The notes: generated by a model not told the origin, from the sequence alone. DNA of 64,000 bases from Sphingobacterium cellulitidis (GCA_002245855.1 NOUX01000001.1:310001-374000); one strand, 5' to 3'. Positions 26,936 through 34,859 are shown, numbered from the stretch's first letter. Numbers and translations are program-made.

Positions 26936-26999
26936 GCATAAGATTATTTGTTTATATTTTTATATAACCTAAATAACAACATAAATCCTAATCTTATGC
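26936..26999 (+). promoter_or_regulatory. Inverted repeat that can bury the transposase start codon
   Basis: GCATAAGATTA (26936-26946) is the exact reverse complement of TAATCTTATGC (26989-26999), whose ATG is the transposase start. A second hairpin, TGCTATC/GATAGCA, lies at 26918-26938 and shares three bases with it. Confidence 0.6.
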
Positions 27000-28078
27000 T
27001 ACGACAAAATACGACTTTAAATTTTGATGGACAACCGATCTATATCGGAATAGATGTCCACCTAAAGAGCTGGAACGTTGCGATCTACAGCAAGGAACTG
27101 TTCCTTAAGTCCATCCATCAGGAGTCCAACGTTGAGGTCCTGGTGAACCATCTTTGGAAAAATTATCCTGGAGCCTCCTACCATTCGGTATATGAGGCGG
27201 GATTCTGTGGATTCTGGATCCATCGCGAACTCCAGGCCCACGGGGTCAACAACATCGTGGTCAATCCCGCCGATGTTCCCAGCACCCAGAAGGAGCTGCT
27301 CCACAAAAGCGATCCGATAGATAGCAAGAAATTGGGAAGGGCCCTTCGGGCCGGTGTTTTACGGGGGGTATATGTCCCCACGGTCCATTGTGAGCAAGAC
27401 AGGTCCCTAATGAGGTTGCGCCACAGGACGGTCAAGGATACCTGCAGGTTCAAGAACAGATTGAAGTCTTTCCTGTACCTGAACGGCATAGAATATCCCG
27501 AGATCTTCCGATTCAGTGGGTCGCACTGGTCCAGGCGATTTATGGAGTGGCTGAAACAGGATATCAAGCTCAGCGGCAAATATGCCCAGAAGACCCTGGA
27601 ACTGCTCATCCAGAAGGTGGAACACAACAGGGAACTGCTGCTCCAGATAAACCGGGAACTCCGTCAGATGATGCGCGAGCCCAGACACGCCCAGAACTAC
27701 GAACTGTTACGTTCGGTCCCCGGGATCGGACCTGTGACTGCGATGAGCCTACTGGTCGAACTCGAGGACATCACCCGCTTTGAGAATAACGACCAATTGG
27801 CTAGCTTTATAGGCATCGTGCCGACCAAGCACAGTTCGGGGGAAAGGGATTCCAACGGGGAGTTAACTTTCCGCAGGCACAGTATCCTCAGACGGATGTT
27901 GGTCGAGGCCGCCTGGACGGCTGTACGAAACGACCCCGTACTGGGACTGTGTTTCTCCAAGTCCTGTATGCGGATGAAAAAGAATCTGGCGATTATAAAA
28001 ACAGCGAGAAAACTGGTCAATAGGATAGCATATGTGCTAAAGACCAAGACATATTATGTTAATGGCATTGTAGAATGA
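26996..28078 (+). CDS. IS110-family transposase (DEDD recombinase)
   Basis: 360 residues from the ATG at 26996. The N-terminal RuvC-like DEDD domain shows GIDVHLKSWNVAIY with the first aspartate, SVYEAGFCGFW with the glutamate and KSDPIDSKKLGRAL with the paired aspartates. The C-terminal Transposase_20 domain has SVPGIGPVTAMSLLVELEDI, LASFIGIVPTKHSSGERDS (carrying the likely nucleophilic serine) and RRMLVEAAWTAV. Complete, with no frameshift or stop. GC content is well above that of the surroundings, a sign of transfer. Such enzymes excise the element as a circle and reinsert it under guidance of an RNA from the element. Confidence 0.95.
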   Translation: MLRQNTTLNFDGQPIYIGIDVHLKSWNVAIYSKELFLKSIHQESNVEVLVNHLWKNYPGASYHSVYEAGFCGFWIHRELQAHGVNNIVVNPADVPSTQKELLHKSDPIDSKKLGRALRAGVLRGVYVPTVHCEQDRSLMRLRHRTVKDTCRFKNRLKSFLYLNGIEYPEIFRFSGSHWSRRFMEWLKQDIKLSGKYAQKTLELLIQKVEHNRELLLQINRELRQMMREPRHAQNYELLRSVPGIGPVTAMSLLVELEDITRFENNDQLASFIGIVPTKHSSGERDSNGELTFRRHSILRRMLVEAAWTAVRNDPVLGLCFSKSCMRMKKNLAIIKTARKLVNRIAYVLKTKTYYVNGIVE

Positions 28079-28103
28079 CGATACTTGAATAAACAAATCA
28101 TTT

Positions 28104-28275
28104 CGGGTGACCGCTAAACGCCCCTTGCGGCATTGAGTCCGCTTTTTTCGTAGAATGCGGCACCCGTACTTTATCAACTGAAAAAGACATTGCAGCTATA
28201 AGTCTGCTCATAGAAGGTTGTTTGGAAAGTAATTGTCATTTGGCTACCGGCGGAAAATCCGTCGGACGGAGAGTT
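28104..28275 (+). ncRNA. Candidate bridge (seek) RNA of the IS110-family element
   Basis: Lies in the right non-coding end on the transposase strand. The outer stem CGGGTG-CCGC (28104-28114, one bulged A) pairs with GCGG-CACCCG (28157-28166). An inner hairpin GCGG/CCGC spans 28127-28142. They leave an internal loop with sides 28115-28126 and 28143-28156. The first side holds ACGCCCCT, complementary to target AGGGGCGT. The second holds TTCGTAG, 6 of 7 like target left side TTGGTAG. Farther on, CATAGAAGG (28209-28217) equals the right IS end plus GG, and ATAAG (28198-28202) is complementary to CTTAT of the left end. A GC-rich hairpin follows (28247-28265). Existence of the RNA is predicted, not shown. 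Confidence 0.6.
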
Positions 28276-28360
28276 TTTGGCCTTAAAGGAAGAATCAAAA
28301 ACATAAAATCAACACCTAGAAACAAATAATCAAGAAAAAACTTGGAATACAACATAGAAG

Positions 28361-28609
28361 GGGCGTATCGCATACGCCCTTTATTTTTTGATGGAAAATT
28401 GGAAAATTGTCTTTCCGAATCGAAGATGAGGAATCTATTTTAAGCGATTTGTTAGACAAATATGTCGCCCCTATGGGGCTGTGTTGTGTTATAATCGTGT
28501 TGCTACAAACATGTCACCCCTATGGGGTTTGAAAATACAAGGCTGATATCCGTATTTGAAAAAAATGGGCTTTTGCGACTAGAAACCCCAGAGGGGTGAC
28601 ATATTTGTA
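28361..28609 (+). repeat. Right part of composite repeat copy A and following palindromic repeats
   Basis: Starts with the palindrome GGGCGTAT-CGC-ATACGCCC (28361-28379), then a TTCC/GGAA hairpin, then 49-bp-type units (28456-28504 and a partial one from 28505). An inverted copy of the CCCC-N3-GGGG motif lies at 28583-28610 with loop AGA. It matches 28950-29123 of the uninterrupted copy closely. No coding frame is credible here. Confidence 0.85.
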
Positions 28610-28631
28610 GAAAGATGTGTTTATCCCAATA

Positions 28632-28679
28632 AGCCCTCGCCCAATGCAATCGCTAAAGCGATTGCATTGGGCGAGGGCT
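28632..28679. repeat. Perfect hairpin with about 22-bp arms
   Basis: Bases 28632-28653 pair perfectly with 28658-28679 around a TAAA loop. Its sequence is unrelated to the two 27-bp-arm hairpins nearby. Confidence 0.92.
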
Positions 28680-28739
28680 ATTCTTTTATATAAGCGGCTT
28701 ACTAATATTGAACCCCTATGGGGTTCTTATCTGCGCTGA

Positions 28740-29123
28740 CGGATATCTGAAACGAATTGAAGGGTTAGAGGTAAATTTGAAATAGATTCTTCGCTTCGCT
28801 CAGAATGACAGAAAAATTGTGTTTGGGTCGAGGTAAAGAAAGGTTCTTCGGCGAGGCCGAAGAACCTTTCTTTACCTCGACCTAATTTAATTATGTGATT
28901 GTCATTCCGCATCGATGATGCGGAATCTATTTTATCAAACATTGGTAGGGGCGTATCGCATACGCCCTTTATTATTTGATGGAAAATTGGAAAATTGTCT
29001 TTCCGCATCTTCGATGCGGAATCTATTTTAAGCGATTTCTTAGACAAACATGCCGCCCCTATGGGGCTGCGTTGTGGTATTATCGGGTTGCTACAAATAT
29101 GTCACCCCTACGGGGTTTGAAAA
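28740..29123 (+). repeat. Composite palindromic repeat, copy B (uninterrupted)
   Basis: Same module order as copy A but without the IS: leader, CATTCTGAGCGAAGCGAAG-type hairpin, long hairpin (28826-28882), ATTCCGCATC/GATGCGGAAT hairpin, AACATTGGTAGG, palindrome GGGCGTAT-CGC-ATACGCCC, TTCCGCATC/GATGCGGAA hairpin, then 49-bp-type units from 29044. It provides the empty target site of the IS. Confidence 0.87.
28826..28882. repeat. Perfect hairpin with 27-bp arms, counterpart of 26775-26831
   Basis: Bases 28826-28852 pair perfectly with 28856-28882, loop GAG. Compared with the copy A hairpin, 7 arm positions differ, and each difference is matched in the opposite arm. Confidence 0.95.
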
Positions 29124-29203
29124 TTCATAGCGGATTGTATATCGGATTTTTAAAACGAATCGAACCGCCGTTTCATATACTCTCCTTTATTTCATCAAAC
29201 AAA

Positions 29204-29231
29204 AAAGCCGTTATTTTACAATAACGGCTTT
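29204..29231 (-). terminator. Terminator of the atp operon
   Basis: 12-bp stem (29204-29215 with 29220-29231), loop TTAC, followed on the minus strand by a T run. Located 28 bases after the atpG stop. Confidence 0.88.
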
Positions 29232-29258
29232 CCTTATACAAATTAATATTTTTATTGA

Positions 29259-30140
29259 TTACCCATTTGAAAGGGCTGCAGCACCAGAAACGATTTCCGT
29301 TAATTCTGTTGTAATTGCTGCTTGACGCGCTTGGTTGTACGACAATTTCAATTGGCGTAGCAAATCGCCTGCGTTTTCTGTTGCTTTATCCATTGCTGTC
29401 ATACGGGCTCCGTGCTCTGAGGCATGCGAGTCTAGTACAGCTTTGTATAACTGAATCTTAATTGCTTTCGGGATAAGCTCCTCAATGATTTTCTCTTTGG
29501 AAGGCTCGATGATGTAGTCCAATTCGGCAACTGAATCTTCTTCTTTATTTTCAGGCAAAAGAGGTAATATTTGCTCTGAAGTCAAGATTTGAACCGCTGC
29601 ATTACGGAATTGGTTGTAAACTACTTCAACACGGTCAATGTTTCCTTCTTTAAACTGTTCCATCACATATTCTGTGATCTTTGAAACGTTTTCAAAATCC
29701 AAGTTATTGAATAAATCATTGTTATTACCAATAACTTTGAAATCACGCTTACTGAAGAAATCCTGGCCTCTTTTTCCGATTGCGATGATGCTTACATCTC
29801 CTCTTGCGAATTGATCAGCATATTTTGATGCAATTAAATTATTGGCAGTTTTAATGGCATTAGCATTGAAAGCTCCCGCTAAACCTCTGTTCGAGGTTAC
29901 CACAATGATCAATACCTTGGTAGGAATACGATCTTGGGTGAAAGGCGAGTTATTACCTTCTACTGAGGCTGAAACCTGAGCCAAAATCTCCCTCAATTTT
30001 GTCGCATAAGGACGCAATTGAATGATAGCATTGGTAGCACGCTTCAACTTCGCTGCAGATACCATTTTCATTGCTTTGGTAATCTGTTGCGTAGAGGTAA
30101 CGGAGGTAATACGATTTCTAACTTCTTTTAAGTTTGCCAT
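29259..30140 (-). CDS. atpG: ATP synthase F1 gamma subunit
   Basis: 293 residues. N-terminal MANLKEVRNRITSVTSTQQITKAMKMVSAAKL and C-terminal TAMDKATENAGDLL are the two conserved coiled-coil helices of the central rotor stalk, and VTSNRGLAGAFNAN lies between them. It turns inside the alpha/beta ring and links it to the c-ring. Last gene of the operon; atpC and atpD do not follow. The 96-base gap to atpA contains a nested inverted repeat. Confidence 0.97.
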   Translation of the reverse strand: MANLKEVRNRITSVTSTQQITKAMKMVSAAKLKRATNAIIQLRPYATKLREILAQVSASVEGNNSPFTQDRIPTKVLIIVVTSNRGLAGAFNANAIKTANNLIASKYADQFARGDVSIIAIGKRGQDFFSKRDFKVIGNNNDLFNNLDFENVSKITEYVMEQFKEGNIDRVEVVYNQFRNAAVQILTSEQILPLLPENKEEDSVAELDYIIEPSKEKIIEELIPKAIKIQLYKAVLDSHASEHGARMTAMDKATENAGDLLRQLKLSYNQARQAAITTELTEIVSGAAALSNG

Positions 30141-30159
30141 ATGTCAAATTTAGACATGA

Positions 30160-30233
30160 GATCTGAGAACTGAGATTTGAAACCTAGAAAACACTTTCTA
30201 CTTTCTCAAATCTCATTTCTCCAACCTCAGATC
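30160..30233. repeat. Nested inverted repeats in the atpA-atpG gap
   Basis: GATCTGAG (30160-30167) pairs with CTCAGATC (30226-30233), and inside it TGAGATTTGA (30171-30180) pairs with TCAAATCTCA (30206-30215). The flanks are built from short GAGAT/CTGAGA words. Confidence 0.8.
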
Positions 30234-30236
30234 CTT

Positions 30237-31811
30237 TTAATATTTTGAAGCTAATTCTTTAGCTACTTTTTCTAATACATCAGTTAATTCATCAGAGAAT
30301 TTACCAGCTTTAAGCGCTGACAATACTTCTGGATGACGTTGCTCTAATTGGGTCAAGAATTCTTCTTCGAACTCTCTTACCTTGTTTACAGGAACATTAC
30401 GTAATAAACCTTTTGTACCTGCGTAGATAATAGCAACTTGTTTCTCAACTGAAACTGGTGAATATTGACCTTGTTTCAAGATTTCCACGTTACGGATACC
30501 TTTGTCCAATACTGCTTTTGTAGCAGCATCTAAATCAGAACCAAATTTCGCGAAAGCTTCTAGCTCACGGTATTGTGCTTGATCTAATTTCAAAGTACCA
30601 GCAACTTTCTTCATTGATTTAATCTGCGCGTTACCACCTACACGTGATACAGAGATACCTACGTTGATCGCTGGACGGATACCTGCGTTAAACAAGTTTG
30701 ATTCCAAGAAGATCTGACCGTCAGTAATTGAAATTACGTTGGTAGGGATATATGCAGATACGTCACCCGCTTGAGTTTCAATGATTGGAAGTGCTGTTAA
30801 TGAACCACCACCTTTAACTTTATCTTTCAAAGATTCAGGTAAGTCATTCATGTTACGAGCGATCTCATCAGAGCTATTGATTTTCGCAGCACGCTCTAAT
30901 AAACGAGAGTGAAGGTAGAATACGTCTCCTGGGTATGCTTCACGGCCTGGAGGACGTTTCAATAATAAAGACACCTCACGGTAAGCAACCGCTTGTTTTG
31001 ACAAGTCATCATAAACGATCAATGCCGGACGACCTGTATCACGGAAGTACTCACCGATAGCAGCACCCGCCATTGGCGCGTAGAACTGCATTGGTGCAGG
31101 ATCTGCAGCAGATGCAGAAACAATAACTGTGTAAGGCATAGCACCTTTTTCCTCCAATGTACGAACGATATTCGCAACAGTTGAGTTTTTCTGTCCAACA
31201 GCTACATATATACAGAATACTGGTTGACCAGCATCATAAAATTCTTTTTGATTTAAAATCGTATCGATACAAACAGCAGTTTTACCTGTTTGACGGTCAC
31301 CGATTACAAGCTCACGTTGTCCACGTCCGATTGGAATCATGGCATCGATCGCTTTAATACCAGTCTGTAATGGTTCAGTTACTGGTTGACGGTAGATAAC
31401 CCCAGGAGCTTTACGCTCAATTGGCATCTCGAAAGTCTCTCCAGTAATTGGGCCTTTACCATCGATAGGCTGACCTAATGTATTTACCACACGACCTAAC
31501 ATACCTTCACCTACTTTAATAGATGCGATACGGTTGGTACGTTTGATAGTATCACCTTCTTTAATTTCATCCGATGCACCTAAAAGTACAACACCTACGT
31601 TGTCTTCTTCTAAGTTCATCACAATACCTTGTAGTCCATTCGCAAACTCAACCAACTCTCCTGATTGAACTTTTGTTAAGCCGTAAATACGTGCAATACC
31701 GTCACCTACTTGCAATACGGTACCCACTTCTTCTAACTCGGCTGCTGACTTAAAGCCTGACAATTGCTCTCTTAGAATTGCCGAAACTTCATCTGGTCTT
31801 ACCTCTATCAT
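30237..31811 (-). CDS. atpA: ATP synthase F1 alpha subunit
   Basis: 524 residues. Walker [11 protein letters not shown], the alpha-subunit motif [20 protein letters not shown] and the late conserved [14 protein letters not shown] are all present. It is a non-catalytic nucleotide-binding subunit of the F1 hexamer. Full length. Situated between atpH and atpG as in most atp operons. Confidence 0.98.
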   Translation of the reverse strand: MIEVRPDEVSAILREQLSGFKSAAELEEVGTVLQVGDGIARIYGLTKVQSGELVEFANGLQGIVMNLEEDNVGVVLLGASDEIKEGDTIKRTNRIASIKVGEGMLGRVVNTLGQPIDGKGPITGETFEMPIERKAPGVIYRQPVTEPLQTGIKAIDAMIPIGRGQRELVIGDRQTGKTAVCIDTILNQKEFYDAGQPVFCIYVAVGQKNSTVANIVRTLEEKGAMPYTVIVSASAADPAPMQFYAPMAGAAIGEYFRDTGRPALIVYDDLSKQAVAYREVSLLLKRPPGREAYPGDVFYLHSRLLERAAKINSSDEIARNMNDLPESLKDKVKGGGSLTALPIIETQAGDVSAYIPTNVISITDGQIFLESNLFNAGIRPAINVGISVSRVGGNAQIKSMKKVAGTLKLDQAQYRELEAFAKFGSDLDAATKAVLDKGIRNVEILKQGQYSPVSVEKQVAIIYAGTKGLLRNVPVNKVREFEEEFLTQLEQRHPEVLSALKAGKFSDELTDVLEKVAKELASKY

Positions 31812-31869
31812 TGTTGTAATTCGTATAAGGGGTTTTTGATTCTATTATATCTTTCTCTCGAATGCAGGA

Positions 31870-32415
31870 TTAAACTCCTTGAACTTCGAAATGTCTTTCT
31901 AACTTATTAAGTTTTCCTTGAATACTGGCATCAATCTGCCTGTCTCCAACTTTAACAATAAAGCCTCCGATTAAGGATTTATCTACTTTATTGGCTAAAA
32001 TAACCTCAGCATTGATTTGTGATGAAATCTCTTGCTTTAAGGCTTGAAGGTTGGTTTCGGATAATGGACTTGCCGAAATAACTTCTGCATGAACAATACC
32101 TTTTACCTCATTATATTCACGAATAAACTCCAAGGCTGTAGCATAAACTATCTCTGCACGACCTTTTCTCACCATGATATTGAAGAATTCCAATATCTCT
32201 GGTTTTACTTTATCTTGAAATAAAGCCTTCAAGATAGCTAGTTTCTTATCCGTTTTGATAATCGGATTATTTAAAACTGCCTGCAATTCCGTGTTGGATT
32301 TGATTATCGCAATAACACCTTCAATGTCTGCTTTAACCGCATCCAGGCTTTGTTGCTCTTGCGATAAGTCAATTAATGACTTTGCATATCTTGAAGCTAC
32401 TTTGAAAACTGACAT
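31870..32415 (-). CDS. atpH: ATP synthase F1 delta subunit
   Basis: 181 residues. Starts with the typical VASRYAKSLIDLSQE and ends with GGFIVKVGDRQIDASIQGKL, the conserved C-terminal motif. It connects the peripheral stalk b subunits to the alpha subunits. It lies between atpF and atpA with gaps of 27 and 58 bases. Confidence 0.96.
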   Translation of the reverse strand: MSVFKVASRYAKSLIDLSQEQQSLDAVKADIEGVIAIIKSNTELQAVLNNPIIKTDKKLAILKALFQDKVKPEILEFFNIMVRKGRAEIVYATALEFIREYNEVKGIVHAEVISASPLSETNLQALKQEISSQINAEVILANKVDKSLIGGFIVKVGDRQIDASIQGKLNKLERHFEVQGV

Positions 32416-32442
32416 ACGTTAATTTTTAAATTCGGTAACCAA

Positions 32443-32943
32443 TTAGTTTAATTTAACATCTTTCATCAAGTCAGCCACTAAAGCTTCTTGCTTGCCTTGG
32501 TCTTCGAATTCTTTGGTTAAAACTTTGCGTGCGATATCTAAAGATAAGGTTGAAACTTGATTCTTAACCTCTGCCAAAGCTTTTAATTTTTGATCTTCAA
32601 TCTCGCGTTTTGCTTGCTCGATCAATTTAGATCCTTCCACTTGGGCAACTTCTTTCGCCTCTGCAACGATTTTATCTTTCAATTGCTTTGCTTCTTTTAA
32701 GATAACATCGCGCTCCTCACGAGCTTTTTTCAACAAATTCTCGTTCTCATTTGTCAAACGTGCCATTTCCAATTTAGCTTTCTCTGCAGAAGCCAAAGCA
32801 TCAGTAATGCCTTTTTCGCGTTCCTCTAAAGCATTTACAATCGGTTTCCAAGCAAATTTTCCCAACAAAAAGATAACGATCAAAAGAATGATCAGTTGCC
32901 AGAAAAATAACCCGAATGAAAAATCATGAATTAAAGCGTCCAT
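32443..32943 (-). CDS. atpF: ATP synthase F0 b subunit
   Basis: 166 residues: one N-terminal transmembrane helix (LFFWQLIILLIVIFLLGKFAW) and a long charged coiled coil (about 35-145) that forms the peripheral stalk. Typical length. Only one b-type gene is present, so the stalk is presumably a homodimer. Confidence 0.96.
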   Translation of the reverse strand: MDALIHDFSFGLFFWQLIILLIVIFLLGKFAWKPIVNALEEREKGITDALASAEKAKLEMARLTNENENLLKKAREERDVILKEAKQLKDKIVAEAKEVAQVEGSKLIEQAKREIEDQKLKALAEVKNQVSTLSLDIARKVLTKEFEDQGKQEALVADLMKDVKLN

Positions 32944-33050
32944 TTATTTACGTTATTATATTTTTGAATTTAAATTTTTTGTCTTTTGATAAACACAACT
33001 TGCAACCAACCGTTGCAAGTTGTATTTATTGTTTTTTGAATAAGCTAAGC

Positions 33051-33242
33051 TTATTTACCTAATAGAAGAGCACCGAATGCTAAACCTTCCAATAAGGCAC
33101 CGATGATGATCATCGCTGTTTGGATTTTAGATGCTGCTTCTGGTTGACGAGCGATAGCTTCCATTGCTGAACCACCGATTTTACCTAAACCTAAACCAGC
33201 TCCGATAACGATCAAACCTGCTCCTACTAAATTTGGAATCAT
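33051..33242 (-). CDS. atpE: ATP synthase F0 c subunit
   Basis: 63 residues forming the two-helix hairpin of the rotor ring. The polar loop is ARQPEAASKI and the ion-binding glutamate lies in ALLEGLAFGALLLG of the second helix. Shorter than the usual 75-80 residues because the N-terminus is trimmed, as seen in other Bacteroidota. No sodium-coordination pattern is obvious, so protons are the likely ion. Confidence 0.96.
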   Translation of the reverse strand: MIPNLVGAGLIVIGAGLGLGKIGGSAMEAIARQPEAASKIQTAMIIIGALLEGLAFGALLLGK

Positions 33243-33279
33243 AACAATTTTATATTTAAAAATTTAACAAAAAATTCGA

Positions 33280-34365
33280 TTAATGATGCGAATGTTCTTC
33301 GACTGCCATCCCGATAAATAAGGACGATAACATCGTAAAGATAAACGCTTGTAAGAATGCTACCAATAATTCTAATAAGAATAATAATAAGGTTAGAAGT
33401 ACTGATACACTCACCGATCCTACTACCGTCAATTGGTGTTGCAACAAATAAACAACAGCAATCAATCCCATTACTACCGTGTGACCTGCAGTAATGTTAG
33501 CAAATAAACGTACCATCAAGGAAAAAGGCTTGGTGAACAATCCTAATACCTCGATTGGTGCTAAGACAAACTTGAAAATTACAGGAACACCTGGCATCCA
33601 GAAAATGTGCTTCCAGTAATCTTTATTTGCTTTGAAGTTGGTAATCACAAATGTGAATAACGCCAAACACAATGTAACAGAGATATTTCCAGTTACGTTT
33701 AAGCCTAGTGGCGTCAATCCTAAAATATTTAATAAGAAAATCAAGAAGAATACCGATAACAAGTAGGGCATAAATTCTTTATAACGATGTCCAATGTTAG
33801 GAATCGCCATCTCATCTCTTACGTATAAAACTAATGGCTCCAATGCACGTCCAATTCCTTTTGGAACTACGTTTGAACCATTTTTATAAGTTTTTGCTAA
33901 GCTCATAAAGCCGATAAACAACAATAAAGCCGCCAACATCAAACCTAAAACATTCTTCGTAATGGAGAAATCCCAAGGTTTAGCGTTGGTTGGGTGATGT
34001 TTATCATCATAAGTAATCGTACCTGCAGCATCTGTTTTGTAGATTTTGCCATGGTATAATTTGTAATAATTTCCTTCTTTATAAACCACTTTTTTACCGT
34101 GGTCAAATTCACCTGAAGAAAATACCTTCAACCCACCATCGATCAAAATAACTGGTAATGGGAAGCCATAATTCTTTCCAGTCTTGGAATCAGTAAAGAA
34201 ATTGAAGTAATAATCATCCTTTAAGTGGTGTTGAATATGAGCTTCAATCTCCTCAGAACTAGATGTTTCACCATGAGAGTGTGCCTCTTGAGCAACTGAA
34301 CGGAAGGGATTAACAGTAAACAAAATTACCGCAAATAATAAAAGTACTTTCTTAAGACTCACCAT
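33280..34365 (-). CDS. atpB: ATP synthase F0 a subunit with long N-terminal extension
   Basis: 361 residues, about 100 more than the E. coli protein. A cleavable signal peptide (LLLFAVILFTVNPFRSVAQ) and a histidine-rich periplasmic part up to about residue 130 come before the transmembrane core. The core contains the conserved arginine helix (LFTKPFSLMVRLFANITAGH) and the last helix with FLLELLVAFLQAFIFTML. It forms the proton half-channels against the c-ring. Extended AtpB with a signal sequence is usual in Bacteroidota. Confidence 0.95.
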   Translation of the reverse strand: MVSLKKVLLLFAVILFTVNPFRSVAQEAHSHGETSSSEEIEAHIQHHLKDDYYFNFFTDSKTGKNYGFPLPVILIDGGLKVFSSGEFDHGKKVVYKEGNYYKLYHGKIYKTDAAGTITYDDKHHPTNAKPWDFSITKNVLGLMLAALLLFIGFMSLAKTYKNGSNVVPKGIGRALEPLVLYVRDEMAIPNIGHRYKEFMPYLLSVFFLIFLLNILGLTPLGLNVTGNISVTLCLALFTFVITNFKANKDYWKHIFWMPGVPVIFKFVLAPIEVLGLFTKPFSLMVRLFANITAGHTVVMGLIAVVYLLQHQLTVVGSVSVSVLLTLLLFLLELLVAFLQAFIFTMLSSLFIGMAVEEHSHH

Positions 34366-34454
34366 TTTAAAATAATGTTGAATTATGACAAATTTTGCGC
34401 AAAATTACAATTTTATTTGGCATAAATTCAGATTTGTTCAAACTTTTTAAAAAT

Positions 34455-34859
34455 TTAGTTTTTATTCGCTGTTTCTTGTTGATTTACAATATAATATGCA
34501 GCGAAGGCATCAAACAGTAAATAAACAAAAAATACCACCAAAAAATTTAATTCAATAAAATCATTTTCCAATAAATTTATGCCCTCATGGATGTACACAT
34601 AACTGCCCACCGCTTTTAGGGTCATGCCCACTAAAAATGCAAATCCTACCTGCACCGGCATCGCATAATCAATGATCAATAAAATCAAAACCATCACTAC
34701 CGATGCAATCGCTCCAAAGGTGTACATACCTTCCAAACTATAGCCTGATCCGATCCACCAATGATCATGATGATTCATCTTCAAAACCGCATAGTGTATT
34801 CCAAAACTAATGGCCGAAACCCCAATCAGAACGAGTAATAAAAGCAGGTATCTATTCAT
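34455..34859 (-). CDS. Four-helix membrane protein in the atpI position
   Basis: 134 residues with four transmembrane segments (YLLLLLVLIGVSAISFGIHY, YTFGAIASVVMVLILLII, VGFAFLVGMTLKAVGSYVYI, IELNFLVVFFVYLLFDAFAA). It occupies the place of atpI, between the AtpZ-like gene and atpB, and overlaps the upstream gene by 8 bases. It resembles uncharacterised small membrane proteins found before atpB in Bacteroidota. A role in assembly of the c-ring is inferred from position only. Confidence 0.75.
   Translation of the reverse strand: MNRYLLLLLVLIGVSAISFGIHYAVLKMNHHDHWWIGSGYSLEGMYTFGAIASVVMVLILLIIDYAMPVQVGFAFLVGMTLKAVGSYVYIHEGINLLENDFIELNFLVVFFVYLLFDAFAAYYIVNQQETANKN

Larger units (their letters stand above)
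26896..28359 (+). mobile_element. IS110-family insertion sequence, IS1111-like organisation, 1464 bp
   Basis: Limits come from comparison with the uninterrupted paralogous site at about 28925-28980. Left flank ends TTGGTAGG, right flank begins GGGGCGTATC, and the empty copy reads TTGGTAGGGGCGTATC, so two G are duplicated or form the exchanged core. Imperfect subterminal inverted repeats lie 3 bases inside each end (TATGTTTGTATT at 26899-26910; AATACAACATA at 28346-28356). The non-coding left end is 100 bases and the right end 280 bases, the asymmetry of the IS1111 subgroup. The target lies at the foot of a palindrome (28361-28379). Confidence 0.85.

Noticed and set aside
27178..27627. Minus-strand frames within the transposase
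   Set aside because: Shadows of the GC-rich transposase coding strand.
28279..28285. GGCCTTA as a second donor guide of the bridge RNA
   Set aside because: It equals the left IS end with GG, but it is on the same strand sense as CATAGAAGG and lies outside the folded part; a 7-base match may be chance.
28727..29047. Minus-strand frame containing a CHSERSEES-like peptide
   Set aside because: It is the translation of the palindromic repeat copy B; no start signal or conserved protein is expected.
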